NCBI RefSeq assembly: GCF_028023675.1
Contig: NZ_JAQIOZ010000018.1
Location: 1 to 64,000 of the forward strand
DNA from: Primorskyibacter aestuariivivens
GTDB lineage: Bacteria; Pseudomonadota; Alphaproteobacteria; Rhodobacterales; Rhodobacteraceae
Reading direction: 5' to 3'
Length of the DNA: 64,000 bases
Shown piece after piece: positions 48,010 through 56,720 of this stretch; the stretch's first letter is position 1; each line of letters starts with the position of its first letter. The notes beneath the pieces were generated by a model, which saw only the letters and a program-made list of their open reading frames with translations, did not search any database and was not told where the DNA came from. A program made the position numbers and the translations under genes.

Positions 48010-48225
48010 TTACGACGATTTTTGGTCATGATTGGTATTGCCCTGTGGCAATTTCAGGATTTTTCCGTCCAGTTCTTTCTCCGCTGCCTTATTCTGCGCG
48101 GTGGCCTTGTCGCGTTCGGATTTCGGCATTCCGTGGATGACAGCATTGCGGTCGGCGCGGTCTTTGCGCGCCGCACGGTCTTTTTTCTTTCTTGCCTTGT
48201 TCATGTTCACGATCTTGGCGGACAT
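48010..48225 (-). CDS. DUF4169 family protein
   Basis: A 71-residue, strongly basic and charged protein: MSAKIVNMNKARKKKDRAAR, then KAAEKELDGKILKLP. It matches the short DUF4169 family I know from the fumC region of Rhodobacterales. The sequence is mostly Lys, Arg, Asp and Ala and probably helical. Function is unknown; nucleic-acid or ribosome association would fit the charge but is speculation. Confidence 0.85.
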   Translation of the reverse strand: MSAKIVNMNKARKKKDRAARKDRADRNAVIHGMPKSERDKATAQNKAAEKELDGKILKLPQGNTNHDQKSS

Positions 48226-48355
48226 GTGCGATCCTTCGTTGGCGGGCCATGGCTGTGGCTATCGGGTTTGCGCCAGAACTGGTACGATGTCACTGCAGGT
48301 CAATGCATCAGGCGCATCGGGCAGTCTACATCTGGTCCAAATGGGAGATGAGACG

Positions 48356-48673
48356 ATGATGATTGCACGTTGGCATGTCGAGGCCAAGTTTGGCCACAAG
48401 AACGAAGTAATTGCATTGATGAAAGAGTGGAACGAGGCGGTCGGAAAACAGACCGGCCTTGATGTTGCCGAGGAACGCATGATTACCGGCTCCATCGGTG
48501 CCAAGGAAGCGGTGATCGAAACCGAGATGGAGATCGAGAACCTGTCACAACTCGATGCGTTCTTCGACAAGATCGCAACGGTTCAGGTTCATGCCGACTG
48601 GGGCAAGAAGATGAGCGAACTGGTGGTATCCGGCTCGTCCTATTGGGAGATTTTCCGCGTCGTTGACGCCTGA
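48356..48673 (+). CDS. Small protein of unknown function, possible dimeric alpha-beta barrel
   Basis: A 105-residue protein: MMIARWHVEAKFGHKNEVIALMKEWNEAVGKQTG, then MITGSIGAKEAVIETEMEIENLSQLDAFFDKIATVQVHADWGKKMSELVVSGSSYWEIFRVV. The alternation of strand, helix and strand resembles ferredoxin-like dimeric alpha-beta barrel proteins such as NIPSNAP or monooxygenase-like domains, but I cannot name a family. The ATG at 48356 has GGGAGA seven bases upstream; a longer opening overlaps the antisense DUF4169 gene. It is convergent with fumC across a terminator. Confidence 0.75.
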   Translation: MMIARWHVEAKFGHKNEVIALMKEWNEAVGKQTGLDVAEERMITGSIGAKEAVIETEMEIENLSQLDAFFDKIATVQVHADWGKKMSELVVSGSSYWEIFRVVDA

Positions 48674-48677
48674 GACG

Positions 48678-48708
48678 ACAGCCCCCGCACAGCGCGTGCG
48701 GGGGCTGT
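48678..48708. terminator. Bidirectional hairpin between the 105-residue gene and fumC
   Basis: ACAGCCCCCGCAC at 48678-48690 pairs perfectly with GTGCGGGGGCTGT at 48696-48708 around a five-base loop. It lies between two convergent stops. The plus strand continues TCGGGATTATTT, so it is a strong stem with a weak T tract. Confidence 0.8.
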
Positions 48709-48714
48709 TCGGGA

Positions 48715-50106
48715 TTATTTCGGGCCGACCATGTTTTCCGGGCGGACCACCTCGTTAAACCGCTCTTCGGTCACAAAGCCCAGGCGGACCGCTTCTTCGA
48801 TCAGCGTGGTCTTGTTCTTATGCGCGGTCTTGGCGACGGTGGTGGCGTTGTCATAGCCGATTTCCGGCGCCAGCGCGGTGACCAGCATCAGCGATTCCCG
48901 CATCAGTTTCTCGATGCGATCCTTGTCGGCCTGCAGACCCACCACGAGGTTGTCGGTGAACGCGCTGGCGGCATCGCCCAGCAGCTGCATGGACTGCAGC
49001 ACGTTATAGGCCATCATCGGCTTGTAGACGTTGAGCTCGAAATGGCCCTGCGATCCGGCAAAGCCCACGGCGGCGTCATTGCCCATCACATGCGCACAGA
49101 CCTGCGTCAGCGCCTCACACTGGGTCGGGTTCACCTTGCCCGGCATGATCGACGAACCCGGCTCATTCTCGGGCAGGATCAGCTCGCCAAGGCCGCAGCG
49201 CGGGCCGGAGCCCAAAAGGCGGATGTCATTGGCGATCTTGAAGAGGCTTGCAGCAACCACCTTGAGCGCGCCCGACATTTCCACCATCGCGTCATGCGCG
49301 GCCAGCGCCTCGAACTTGTTCGGCGCGGTGACAAAGGGCAGGCCGGTGATCTCGGCCATATTGGCGGCCACGGTCGTGTCCCAGCCATGCGAGGTGTTCA
49401 GCCCGGTGCCGACAGCGGTGCCACCCTGTGCCAGCTCATAGATCCGACCCAGCGCGTCCTTGACCCGCTGAATGCCCATGGCGATCTGATGGGTGTAGCC
49501 ACCAAATTCCTGGCTGAGCGTCAGGGGCGTGGCGTCCTGCGTGTGGGTGCGACCGATCTTGATGATACCGTCGAACTCTTCGACCTTTTTCGCCATTGCA
49601 GCATGCAGCTTTTCCAGACCCGGGATCAGCACGTCATGCGCGGTCATCGCGGTGGCGATATGCATGGCGGTGGGGAAAGTGTCGTTCGACGACTGACCCA
49701 TGTTGCAGTGATCGTTCGGGTGCACCGGATCCTTGGTGCCCAGAGTGCCGCCCAGGATTTCAATCGCGCGGTTGCCGATCACCTCGTTGGAATTCATGTT
49801 CGACTGGGTGCCCGAGCCGGTCTGCCACACGACCAGCGGGAAATTGTCGTCGAACTTGCCTTCGAACACCTCACCGGCGGCCTGAATGATCGCATCGGCG
49901 ATTTTCGCGTCCAGCTTGCCCGACTCCTTGTTGGCCATGGCGCAGGCTTTCTTGATGCAGCCCAGCGCGCGCACGATGGCCACGGGCTGTTTTTCCCAGC
50001 CGATGGGGAAATTCAGGATCGAGCGCTGGGTTTGTGCGCCCCAATACTTGTCGGCGGGAACTTCAAGCGGGCCAAAGCTGTCGGTTTCGGTGCGGGTTGC
50101 GGACAT
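48715..50106 (-). CDS. fumC: Fumarate hydratase, class II
   Basis: A 463-residue TCA-cycle enzyme interconverting fumarate and malate. It has [38 protein letters not shown], the [15 protein letters not shown] segment [19 protein letters not shown] and the signature loop [16 protein letters not shown] near residue 315 with the catalytic Ser. It is the oxygen-stable, iron-free type. Its surroundings (DUF4169, ribbon-helix-helix, SspB) are the usual Rhodobacterales neighbourhood. Confidence 0.97.
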   Translation of the reverse strand: MSATRTETDSFGPLEVPADKYWGAQTQRSILNFPIGWEKQPVAIVRALGCIKKACAMANKESGKLDAKIADAIIQAAGEVFEGKFDDNFPLVVWQTGSGTQSNMNSNEVIGNRAIEILGGTLGTKDPVHPNDHCNMGQSSNDTFPTAMHIATAMTAHDVLIPGLEKLHAAMAKKVEEFDGIIKIGRTHTQDATPLTLSQEFGGYTHQIAMGIQRVKDALGRIYELAQGGTAVGTGLNTSHGWDTTVAANMAEITGLPFVTAPNKFEALAAHDAMVEMSGALKVVAASLFKIANDIRLLGSGPRCGLGELILPENEPGSSIMPGKVNPTQCEALTQVCAHVMGNDAAVGFAGSQGHFELNVYKPMMAYNVLQSMQLLGDAASAFTDNLVVGLQADKDRIEKLMRESLMLVTALAPEIGYDNATTVAKTAHKNKTTLIEEAVRLGFVTEERFNEVVRPENMVGPK

Positions 50107-50188
50107 GTCTCACTCCGTTCATGTGTATACCGTTGCATGCGGAATAAACCGGGGCGGCATCCGGGGCAATCGGCTAGTTTGGCGCAGG

Positions 50189-50758
50189 TTACGCGAGCTC
50201 GGCCGTGCCGCGAAAGGTATAGATGCGCGCAGGGGGCAGATTGTTCCAGATCCTGCGGCCCCGGATGTGGGACAGGCGCAATTTTTCGCGCAACTCTTCG
50301 GGAACTGGTGGCGTCGGGCCATAGGTGAATTGCACGAACACGCCACCGGGGCGCAGCACGGAAAAGCTGGCGTTCAGGATGTCTTCGACGACCGGGTTCG
50401 GGATAGACAGAAGCGGCAGGCCCGAGATCACCGCACCCACATCGCGCAACCCCGATTGGCCAAGGCTTTGGGCAGGCGCGTGATGCACGTTCACACCGTC
50501 AAAGTTATGGCGGATATGGTCCGCGAAATCCGCGCTCATCTCGAAACAATGCAGGTCCGGCGGCGCAACGCCACGCTCCAGAAGCGCCCGGGTGATCCGC
50601 CCGGTGCCGGGGCCAAGCTCGACCACGGGGCCGGGAATGGCGTCATCGGGCACTTCCATGGCCATGGCGCGCGCCAGCGCCTGAGAAGACGGCGCGACAG
50701 CGGCAACCTCGTGGGGACGGCGCACAAGACGGCCAAGGAAAAACGGCAAATCGGACAT
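50189..50758 (-). CDS. pmtA: Phospholipid N-methyltransferase-like protein
   Basis: A 189-residue SAM-dependent methyltransferase. GPVVELGPGTGRITRALLERG is the SAM-binding motif, CFEMSADFADHIRHNF follows, and SGLPLLSIPNPVVEDILNASFSVLRPGGVFVQFTYGP matches the phosphatidylethanolamine methyltransferase (PmtA) group, with the C-terminal RGRRIWNNLPPARIYTFR. It would convert phosphatidylethanolamine to phosphatidylcholine at the inner membrane. The start at MSDLPFFLGRLVRRP was preferred; a longer frame lacks support. Confidence 0.85.
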   Translation of the reverse strand: MSDLPFFLGRLVRRPHEVAAVAPSSQALARAMAMEVPDDAIPGPVVELGPGTGRITRALLERGVAPPDLHCFEMSADFADHIRHNFDGVNVHHAPAQSLGQSGLRDVGAVISGLPLLSIPNPVVEDILNASFSVLRPGGVFVQFTYGPTPPVPEELREKLRLSHIRGRRIWNNLPPARIYTFRGTAELA

Positions 50759-50866
50759 GTCACACCACTGATTTTCTGCGATGCGGCATTCATTATGTGG
50801 TGCTGACGTAAAGTAAAGTCCGGATTTGCTGTGACGGGGAAATGTCACATGAGGGTCAGAAACCCG

Positions 50867-51343
50867 TTACTTGCGGAAACTGTCAAGGCTGACCACGTCA
50901 GCGTCGTGGTGTTCGCGTTCCGGCGTTTCCACTTCAAGCTCGGCCTCGGTATCCGGGAGAGCGCTGATCTGGGGTTTTTCCTCGTCGTCTTCCTGGCTCT
51001 CGAAGCGCAGGCCGAATTCCACCGACGGATCGACAAAAGTCTGGATCGCGTCATAGGGAATAAAGAGCGGTTCCGGCGCGTCGCCGAAATTCAGCGTGAC
51101 GGAAAACGCGTCCTGACCCACTTCAAGATTGTCATACCAGTGCTGCATGACGACCGTCATCTCGCTCGGGTAGCGGTCCCGCAGCCAATCGGCGATCTGC
51201 ACCTCGGGATGGGTGGTGTCAAAAGTGATGAAGAAATGATGATCGCCCGGCAGGCCGTGTTTGGAGACATCGGTCAGCACGTTGCGGATAAGCCCCCGCA
51301 TCGCGCGATGCATCAGGTTTCCATAATCAATGCTGTCTTCCAT
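50867..51343 (-). CDS. sspB: ClpXP adaptor SspB
   Basis: A 158-residue alpha-type SspB. It begins MEDSIDYGNLMHRAMRGLIRNVL, has HFFITFDTTHPEVQIADWLRDRYPSEMTVVMQHWYDNL and FSVTLNFGDAPEPLFIPYDAIQTFVDPSVEFGL, and ends in a long acidic linker and a short basic tail VVSLDSFRK that should dock on ClpX. SspB delivers ssrA-tagged proteins to ClpXP. The tmRNA that encodes the tag lies about 1.5 kb away on the same strand. Confidence 0.93.
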   Translation of the reverse strand: MEDSIDYGNLMHRAMRGLIRNVLTDVSKHGLPGDHHFFITFDTTHPEVQIADWLRDRYPSEMTVVMQHWYDNLEVGQDAFSVTLNFGDAPEPLFIPYDAIQTFVDPSVEFGLRFESQEDDEEKPQISALPDTEAELEVETPEREHHDADVVSLDSFRK

Positions 51344-51422
51344 GTGGTCCGCCCCAGTTCACTTGGCTTGATCATAGGGGATTCGAAGGGAAACAAAAGG
51401 GGGCAAGCTGTGGCATTATCCG

Positions 51423-52685
51423 TCAACCGATGGCGCTGCCCAGCAACAGGGCAACCGCCGCAGAAATGGCCAGCGTCAGCGGGATCGAGGCGCGCAAGGC
51501 AAAGATCAGGACCGCGCAAACCCCGCTCAGGACAAAGGCCGTGGGGCTGAACGTGGACATGAGGGGCAGGACAATATCGACGGGCCCCCAAGTGACGGTC
51601 CTGGTGGCGGCAAAGATCACATTGAGCGCGAACCAGAGCGACAGATTGGCGATCACACCCACCACCGCCGCCGTGACAGCGCTGAGCGCGGCATTGATCC
51701 GCGGACGCGAGGTGATGTGCTCCAGATAAGGCGCGCCCGCGAAAATCCACAGAAAACAGGGGGTGAAGGTCATCCACAGCGTCAGGAGACCGGCCACCGC
51801 GAACCCGGCGCGCCCCATCTCTTCGGATCCGGCCAGATGGCCCACGAATTGCGTGACAAGGATCAGCGGCCCGGGCGTGGTTTCGGCGAGGCCCAGCGCG
51901 TCGATCATCTGTTCGGTGGTGATCCAGCCGTGGGCCTGCACCACTTCCTGCGTCATATAGGCCAGCACGGCATAGGCCCCGCCAAAGGTCACGAGAGCAA
52001 GTTTTCCGAAGAAAAGTGAGAGGTTTAGAAGGAAATCCTCACCCAATCCCCAAAGCAGTACCAGTGGCGCGACCCAGAGCCCGCCCCAGATGGCGATGCT
52101 GCGCAGGGGAACGCCCGGTGGGGCCTCTGCGAGCAGGTCCGGCGCGGGCGCGACCGCGCGCAGGACTCCGAGCAATGCCGCGCAGGCGATGATCACCGGA
52201 AACGGCACCTGGAACAGGTAGAGCCCGGCAAAGGCCAGCACCGCGAGGACGATGGAAAACCGGTCCTTCAGTGCCTTGTTCGACAGCCGCCAAAGCGCCT
52301 GCGCCACGATCATGACCACCGCAGCCTTGACCCCGACAAACAGCGTCTGAAAGATCGGGAGGGTGCCGTAACTGATGTAAATCGCTGCGAGAATCGCAAT
52401 CACAACCGCCCCGGGCAAGACAAACAGAAGCCCCGCGATCAGTCCGCCCGCCGTGCCTCGCAAGCGCCAACCGGCATAGGTGGCCAGTTGCATTGCCTCT
52501 GGGCCCGGCAGCATCATGCAAAAGCTCAAGGCCCGCAGGAACTGGTCCTCGGTCAGCCATTTCTGTTCATCCACCAGAATCCGGTGCATGACCGCGATCT
52601 GCGCCGCCGGTCCGCCAAAGGACAACAGACCGATGCGCGCAAAGGCGTGAAACAGATGCGGGAAAGAGGGCGGCGTATCCGTCAT
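51423..52685 (-). CDS. chrA: Chromate efflux transporter, ChrA family
   Basis: A 420-residue membrane protein with the duplicated CHR architecture: the first half has IGLLSFGGPAAQIAVMHRILVDEQKWLTEDQFLRALSFCMMLPGPEAMQLATYAGW, and the second half repeats LALVTFGGAYAVLAYMTQEVVQAHGWITTEQMIDALGLAETTPGPLILVTQFVG. About 10-12 membrane helices are visible. Relatives export chromate by a proton-linked mechanism; sulfate-like anions are the alternative. It stands alone between sspB and the tmRNA gene. Confidence 0.93.
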   Translation of the reverse strand: MTDTPPSFPHLFHAFARIGLLSFGGPAAQIAVMHRILVDEQKWLTEDQFLRALSFCMMLPGPEAMQLATYAGWRLRGTAGGLIAGLLFVLPGAVVIAILAAIYISYGTLPIFQTLFVGVKAAVVMIVAQALWRLSNKALKDRFSIVLAVLAFAGLYLFQVPFPVIIACAALLGVLRAVAPAPDLLAEAPPGVPLRSIAIWGGLWVAPLVLLWGLGEDFLLNLSLFFGKLALVTFGGAYAVLAYMTQEVVQAHGWITTEQMIDALGLAETTPGPLILVTQFVGHLAGSEEMGRAGFAVAGLLTLWMTFTPCFLWIFAGAPYLEHITSRPRINAALSAVTAAVVGVIANLSLWFALNVIFAATRTVTWGPVDIVLPLMSTFSPTAFVLSGVCAVLIFALRASIPLTLAISAAVALLLGSAIG

Positions 52686-52814
52686 GGACCCATCAGCTTG
52701 GCAACGGGTGGCGCGATGGCACCCTCATGCAATCTGCATGCGGCAGCGGTCGGGGCCTGTCAACCATGCGCATCTGGACGAACATGAAGTTCGCGCCGTA
52801 ACTGCCTGATTTTG

Positions 52815-53130
52815 TGGAAGTGCAGGCTTCTGTTGCCAGGTGCCTGCGAACCCCGCCTAACGCTGCTAGGCGCTAGGGCTTAAAGTTTCGATTCCTCGAA
52901 CTGCTTACGCAGCCAGAGCAACCGGAGCACGATTGTCGTTTGCAATTGTACTGTTTTCGCCGGTAACGGTGGCAGACAGCCGAGACAAAGCTAACCCCTT
53001 TAGACGTCCGTCGATCCTGTTTCGGCCCCATGATCCCCAAACGAAGGAGTATTGGTGGAGCCGCCGGGTACCGCCCCCGGGTCCGATCCGCTTATTACGA
53101 GCGCGTTTATGTCCATAGTCCCTTGCGAGA
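52815..53130 (-). ncRNA. ssrA: Circularly permuted two-piece tmRNA
   Basis: The minus strand first encodes the acceptor piece, ending GGCGGCTCCACCA at 53053, and then the coding piece starting GGGGCCGAAACAGG at 53029. The two ends pair (GGGGCCG with CGGCTCC) to form the tRNA-like acceptor stem, and CCGGG...CCCGG forms the T arm. The tag reading frame lies inside the coding piece, followed by pseudoknot-like stems (GCAGGC...GCCTGC). The outer limits, near 52815 and 53130, are estimates. The layout is the alphaproteobacterial one, in which the precursor loop between the pieces is excised. Confidence 0.93.
52905..52943 (-). other. ssrA: tmRNA tag reading frame
   Basis: Read on the minus strand, 12 sense codons and TAA give ANDNRAPVALAA. 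The ending ALAA is the signal recognised by ClpX, and AND at the start matches SspB-binding tags of alphaproteobacteria. The preceding bases supply the resume site of trans-translation. Confidence 0.95.
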
Positions 53131-53180
53131 CAGTGTGAATATAGGGAGCCGCGTGCGCAGTGAAAAGGGGGAATCTCTGT

Positions 53181-54032
53181 TTACCGAGCGCTGCGCCGGA
53201 TCACCACCAGCCCGCTCAGCACAATCACCGCGCTGCCTGCCAGTGTCATGGTGTCGGGGCGTTCGCCAAAAATGACCACTCCAATGATCATCGCGAATAT
53301 CAGCCGGGTGTAGCGGAACGGCACGGTGACCGAGACCTCACCCACGCGCATGGCGGCAGTCAGCGCGGTATAGGCCAGAACACCGACGACAACCGCCAGC
53401 GCCACCTGTCCCGCCGCGCGCGGCGACGGCATTGCACCGGGGCCTGTGATTGCGATCAGGATCAGCCCTGCGATCACCAGCATGGCAAAGCCCAGCACGC
53501 CAAGCTGCGCGTTGGACATCGACGCGGGGCTGGCGCGCGAGCCAAGGTCACGACCGGCAAAGCCCAGCATGCCCAGCACCGCGAAGATCGAGGTCAGCTC
53601 AAACGCATCCGTGCCCGGGCGCAGGATCATCAGGACGCCGACAAAACCGATCCCGATGGCGGACCAGCGCCGCCAGCCCACGGTTTCACCAAAGAACACC
53701 ACCGCCCCCAGCGCCACGACCAGCGGCGTGGCCTGAAGGATGGCGGAAACAACCGAGAGCGGGGCCAGCGCAAAAGCCAGCGTATAGAACAACCGCCCGA
53801 GCACTTCGGAGGCCGAACGCAGAAGCAGGGGGCGTGTCGTGACCGCAGGGTGCAAGGGCACTTCGCCCCGTATCCACGCCCAGATCAGGAAAATGATCAG
53901 GCCGCCCAAGCCAAAGAGGATCAGCCCAAGCCCCACCGTGATCTCCTGCATCGCGGATTTGAGGAACATGTCCTCCACGGCGAAAAACGCCATGGCAGCG
54001 GTCATGTAGAGAGGGCCGCGATAGGGGGACAT
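53181..54032 (-). CDS. EamA-family (DMT) transporter
   Basis: A 283-residue protein with ten membrane helices arranged as two EamA repeats. The first repeat ends with QATPLVVALGAVVFFGETVGWRRWSAIGIGFVGVLMI, and the second with PFRYTRLIFAMIIGVVIFGERPDTMTLAGSAVIVLSGLVVI. This is the drug/metabolite transporter superfamily; many members export amino acids or metabolites. No specific substrate can be seen. The stop lies about 50 bases from the tmRNA gene. Confidence 0.9.
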   Translation of the reverse strand: MSPYRGPLYMTAAMAFFAVEDMFLKSAMQEITVGLGLILFGLGGLIIFLIWAWIRGEVPLHPAVTTRPLLLRSASEVLGRLFYTLAFALAPLSVVSAILQATPLVVALGAVVFFGETVGWRRWSAIGIGFVGVLMILRPGTDAFELTSIFAVLGMLGFAGRDLGSRASPASMSNAQLGVLGFAMLVIAGLILIAITGPGAMPSPRAAGQVALAVVVGVLAYTALTAAMRVGEVSVTVPFRYTRLIFAMIIGVVIFGERPDTMTLAGSAVIVLSGLVVIRRSAR

Positions 54033-54121
54033 GGGGAGGGCCTTTTCAGGGGTCTGGTAAGGCGGAACTTAGAGTGCCGGTTTCGGGATCGCCAGCGCGA
54101 AACACCAAGGGGGCACGGCTT

Positions 54122-54781
54122 TCAATGCACCGTCCAAAGCGCCACGCTACCCACGAGGATCAGGCTCAGCGCCCAGACCACGTCGAGGTTGAACCAACTG
54201 CGGCGCAGAAATTCCAGCCCCAGCCAGCGATAGACCCCAAAGGCCAGCGCACCGCCCGCCGCCGTCATGGCGAGCGTATGGGCCACGGCGACCGCCAAGG
54301 CGATCGTCGCATTGCCCTGCATCAGCTGATCCGCGGCGGCATGGCCGGTATCTGTCTCGACCGTTTTGCAAATGCCAAGATAGATCGGCACCAGCATCAG
54401 CCCCGCGCCATGGGCCATCGCCGCGAGGAAGGACCAGAGCACCAGTTTCCTGGGATGCACCCGCGCCAGAAACCTTGGATGGCGGCGATTGATCAACAGG
54501 TAAATGCCCAGTGCAATCACCAGAAGCGCCGCGCCGATCTGAATCTCGCGCTGATATTCGACAAGGATCAGCATGGCCGAGAAGGGCAGCAGGATCGCCA
54601 CCATGGCGATCAGGTGCCCCAGCGCCAGCATTCCCAGCGCGCGGGGCAATGCACGCGGCTTGCGCTCCATCAGCGCAGCCGACACCGCCAGCGGCCAGCC
54701 CATGCCGGGATTGACCCCGTGATAAAGACCCGAGACGACAACGGCCCCCCAGAGGGCCGTTGCACTGCTTATTGGCTCCAT
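54122..54781 (-). CDS. Multi-helix membrane protein next to methanethiol oxidase
   Basis: A 219-residue protein with about six membrane helices. It starts MEPISSATALWGAVVVSGLYHGVNPGMGWPLAVSAALMERK, and a second HGAG appears in FLAAMAHGAGLMLVP. The His-Gly motifs in helices recall metal or sulfite/cation exporters, but I cannot assign a family with certainty. Its start lies three bases after the stop of the methanethiol oxidase gene, so both are one operon and probably share a pathway in sulfur metabolism. Confidence 0.7.
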   Translation of the reverse strand: MEPISSATALWGAVVVSGLYHGVNPGMGWPLAVSAALMERKPRALPRALGMLALGHLIAMVAILLPFSAMLILVEYQREIQIGAALLVIALGIYLLINRRHPRFLARVHPRKLVLWSFLAAMAHGAGLMLVPIYLGICKTVETDTGHAAADQLMQGNATIALAVAVAHTLAMTAAGGALAFGVYRWLGLEFLRRSWFNLDVVWALSLILVGSVALWTVH

Positions 54782-54784
54782 GTT

Positions 54785-56185
54785 TTAGACGGAGGGGTAG
54801 CAGAAGCTGTCGGTCGAGCAATCGCCGCCTTCAAGCCGGATCTGGTGGCTGCGGTAACCCTTGGGGAATTCAACGTAGAAATCCTCGGCCAGGGTCAGCC
54901 CGCCATTTTCACCCACATGGGCCATGACCATCTGTCCGCCTTCGTCATCGGGGTAGAACTGGTTGTCCCAGGTGGAATAGAGCGAATTGGTCCAGTAGAC
55001 CCGTTTGCCATCGCGGCTGATCTCGACCATCTGCGGGCCAAAGACAAAGGGTTTCCCGTTCGGGTGATTGGCCCTGCGGGCAATGCCGCCCAGCTCGACC
55101 TTGCCCGTCAGCTTGGGATTCATCGGGTCGGAGACATCGTATTGATGCATCTCGCCCATGCCCCAGCAGGCGACATAGAGGTATTTGTCGTCGAGCGAGA
55201 GGTCGATATCGGTGACCAGCGGCGGCACGGCCTCGAACCCCTGCAGAAGCGGCGGGAGGTTTTCCGCCTTTTCCGGGCGTGGGTCGATTGTGATGGTCTT
55301 CTTGGCCTCGAATGTGCCGTCATCCTTTTGCCACCAGGTAAAGATCGCGCCTTGAAGGTTGGTGGTATCCACTACCACGCCACAGAAGCCGTAATCCTTG
55401 GCCGGATCATGGGCGGGGCGGATTTCCAGCGCCATCTGGTAATTTTCGCCGAAATCGATGGTCTGCACGTTCTTGCGCTCGCGCAGGTTCCAGAAATGGA
55501 TCGAATGGCCGTATTTGTTGGACAAAAGATCCTCGGGCACAATGCCGTTCTCAAACTGCGGCGGCAGGCCCCATTCGGAGCTGACCATGTAGTCACGCGG
55601 CAGGTTCCACCAGAAATCGTAATGCTTGTCCTGCTTGCCCCGGTCCATTTCGTAGCGGCCGAGGATTTCAAAGGTTTCGCAATCCATGATGAAGATGCCC
55701 GGAGGGCCGTCGGTGCCGTCCTCGCCACCGCCGCCAAGGGTCGAAACATAGATGCCTTCGGGGCCGCAATGGATGGTGTGCGGGCGGGAATAGCCGGTTT
55801 TGGCAAAGACCTCTTCGGGTTCGATGATCTTGTGAATCTTGGCCTTGAGCGGTTCCTTCACGTCGATCACGTAGATCCGGGAGGAGCGGATGCCGGGAAT
55901 GATCAGGTAGCGGCGTTCCAGAAAAGCGTGACCGGTCAGCGGCGACAGCGCCGAGGAACAGGCATTCCAGCCGAAATGGTGAAACTCGTCGCCCTTATTG
56001 GGCATGATCAGCTGATGCACGATCTGGCCATATGTGTCGGATGTGGGGTCCACATCGACCACGGCCAACCCGTCGGGCTGCGAGCCGTTGGGGCTAAGCA
56101 TCAGGGTGAAGGCCAGCGTTTCTGCGGGCGCTTCCATGGCCATTTTCGGGGTGGCGTGAAATGTCGGGTCTGGTCGCAGGTTCAT
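54785..56185 (-). CDS. mtoX: Methanethiol oxidase (selenium-binding protein SBP56 family)
   Basis: A 466-residue protein of the SBP56 family. It has MLSPNGSQPDGLAVVDVDPTSDTYGQIVHQL, GDEFHHFGWNACSSAL, RRYLIIPGIRSSRIYVIDVKEP, YSRPHTIHCGPEGIYVSTLGG, DFWWNLPRDYMVSSEWG and the C-terminal GGDCSTDSFCYPSV. Bacterial members oxidise methanethiol to formaldehyde, H2O2 and sulfide with copper as cofactor, and are widespread in DMSP-degrading Roseobacters. The ATG at 56185 follows GGGAGG; an upstream opening has no ribosome site. No clear signal peptide is present. Confidence 0.88.
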   Translation of the reverse strand: MNLRPDPTFHATPKMAMEAPAETLAFTLMLSPNGSQPDGLAVVDVDPTSDTYGQIVHQLIMPNKGDEFHHFGWNACSSALSPLTGHAFLERRYLIIPGIRSSRIYVIDVKEPLKAKIHKIIEPEEVFAKTGYSRPHTIHCGPEGIYVSTLGGGGEDGTDGPPGIFIMDCETFEILGRYEMDRGKQDKHYDFWWNLPRDYMVSSEWGLPPQFENGIVPEDLLSNKYGHSIHFWNLRERKNVQTIDFGENYQMALEIRPAHDPAKDYGFCGVVVDTTNLQGAIFTWWQKDDGTFEAKKTITIDPRPEKAENLPPLLQGFEAVPPLVTDIDLSLDDKYLYVACWGMGEMHQYDVSDPMNPKLTGKVELGGIARRANHPNGKPFVFGPQMVEISRDGKRVYWTNSLYSTWDNQFYPDDEGGQMVMAHVGENGGLTLAEDFYVEFPKGYRSHQIRLEGGDCSTDSFCYPSV

Positions 56186-56451
56186 AAGTGTCCTCCCTTT
56201 ATGGATGCGTTGTTCCGGAAAATATCCGTCACGCGGGAAAACCGTCTCACAGAAATAGATTCCCGGCAATAAGTTGTGCTGCATGTGTCTGGTTGCAGCG
56301 GCGGAGCCGTTGGCGAATGATCTCCAAAGAGTCCGTCCAGATCGGGTTGTTTCGCAAGATTGCGATGATGTCGCAAAATTGCCCATTTTGATGCCCCATT
56401 ATGCCACAAAGACCGGGCAAAAAAACAGTCGGGGCCAAACACGGTGACATT
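56186..56451. promoter_or_regulatory. Divergent promoter region upstream of mtoX
   Basis: The 266-base gap separates mtoX from the small membrane protein gene at 56452. GGGAGG just upstream of 56185 is the mtoX ribosome site. Part of the gap, around 56340-56400, contains repeated short elements ATTGCG, TTGCCC and TTGATGCC but no clear dyad. Confidence 0.4.
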
Positions 56452-56649
56452 ATGAATACCACAACTCATGCATATTCTGCGGACCTCGAACGCAAACGCG
56501 TCGCGCGGCAGCTGGAACGCTTCGCTCTTTACGGTCTGATCGGCGCAATGGTGCTCGCACCGGTCGCTGCGCTTGGCGGATATGCGGTTTATGAGTTGTT
56601 AGGCAGCGAAACTCTGTCGCTTGCATTCCTCACCGGACCGTTGAACTGA
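56452..56649 (+). CDS. Small single-span membrane protein, unknown
   Basis: A 65-residue protein: MNTTTHAYSADLERKRVARQLERFALYGLIGAMVLAPVAALGGYAVYELLG. A charged N-terminal helix precedes one membrane helix of about 20 residues. I know no family. The upstream sequence offers only a weak ribosome site (CGGTGA). The amphipathic-plus-membrane layout supports a real gene, but expression is unproven. Confidence 0.5.
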   Translation: MNTTTHAYSADLERKRVARQLERFALYGLIGAMVLAPVAALGGYAVYELLGSETLSLAFLTGPLN

Positions 56650-56720
56650 TCCGAGCCATCTCGACCTGACCAGAAATCGCTTGCGTGGCGGGGCGCATCA
56701 TGCGCCCGGCCATTTCGCGT

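Noticed and set aside
47977-48031. A very short peptide gene in the AT-rich spacer
   Set aside because: It would have 18 codons with no ribosome site and overlaps the end of the DUF4169 gene.
52933-53275. Protein-coding frames on the plus strand across the tmRNA region
   Set aside because: The minus strand encodes the tmRNA; the short plus-strand frames are incidental.
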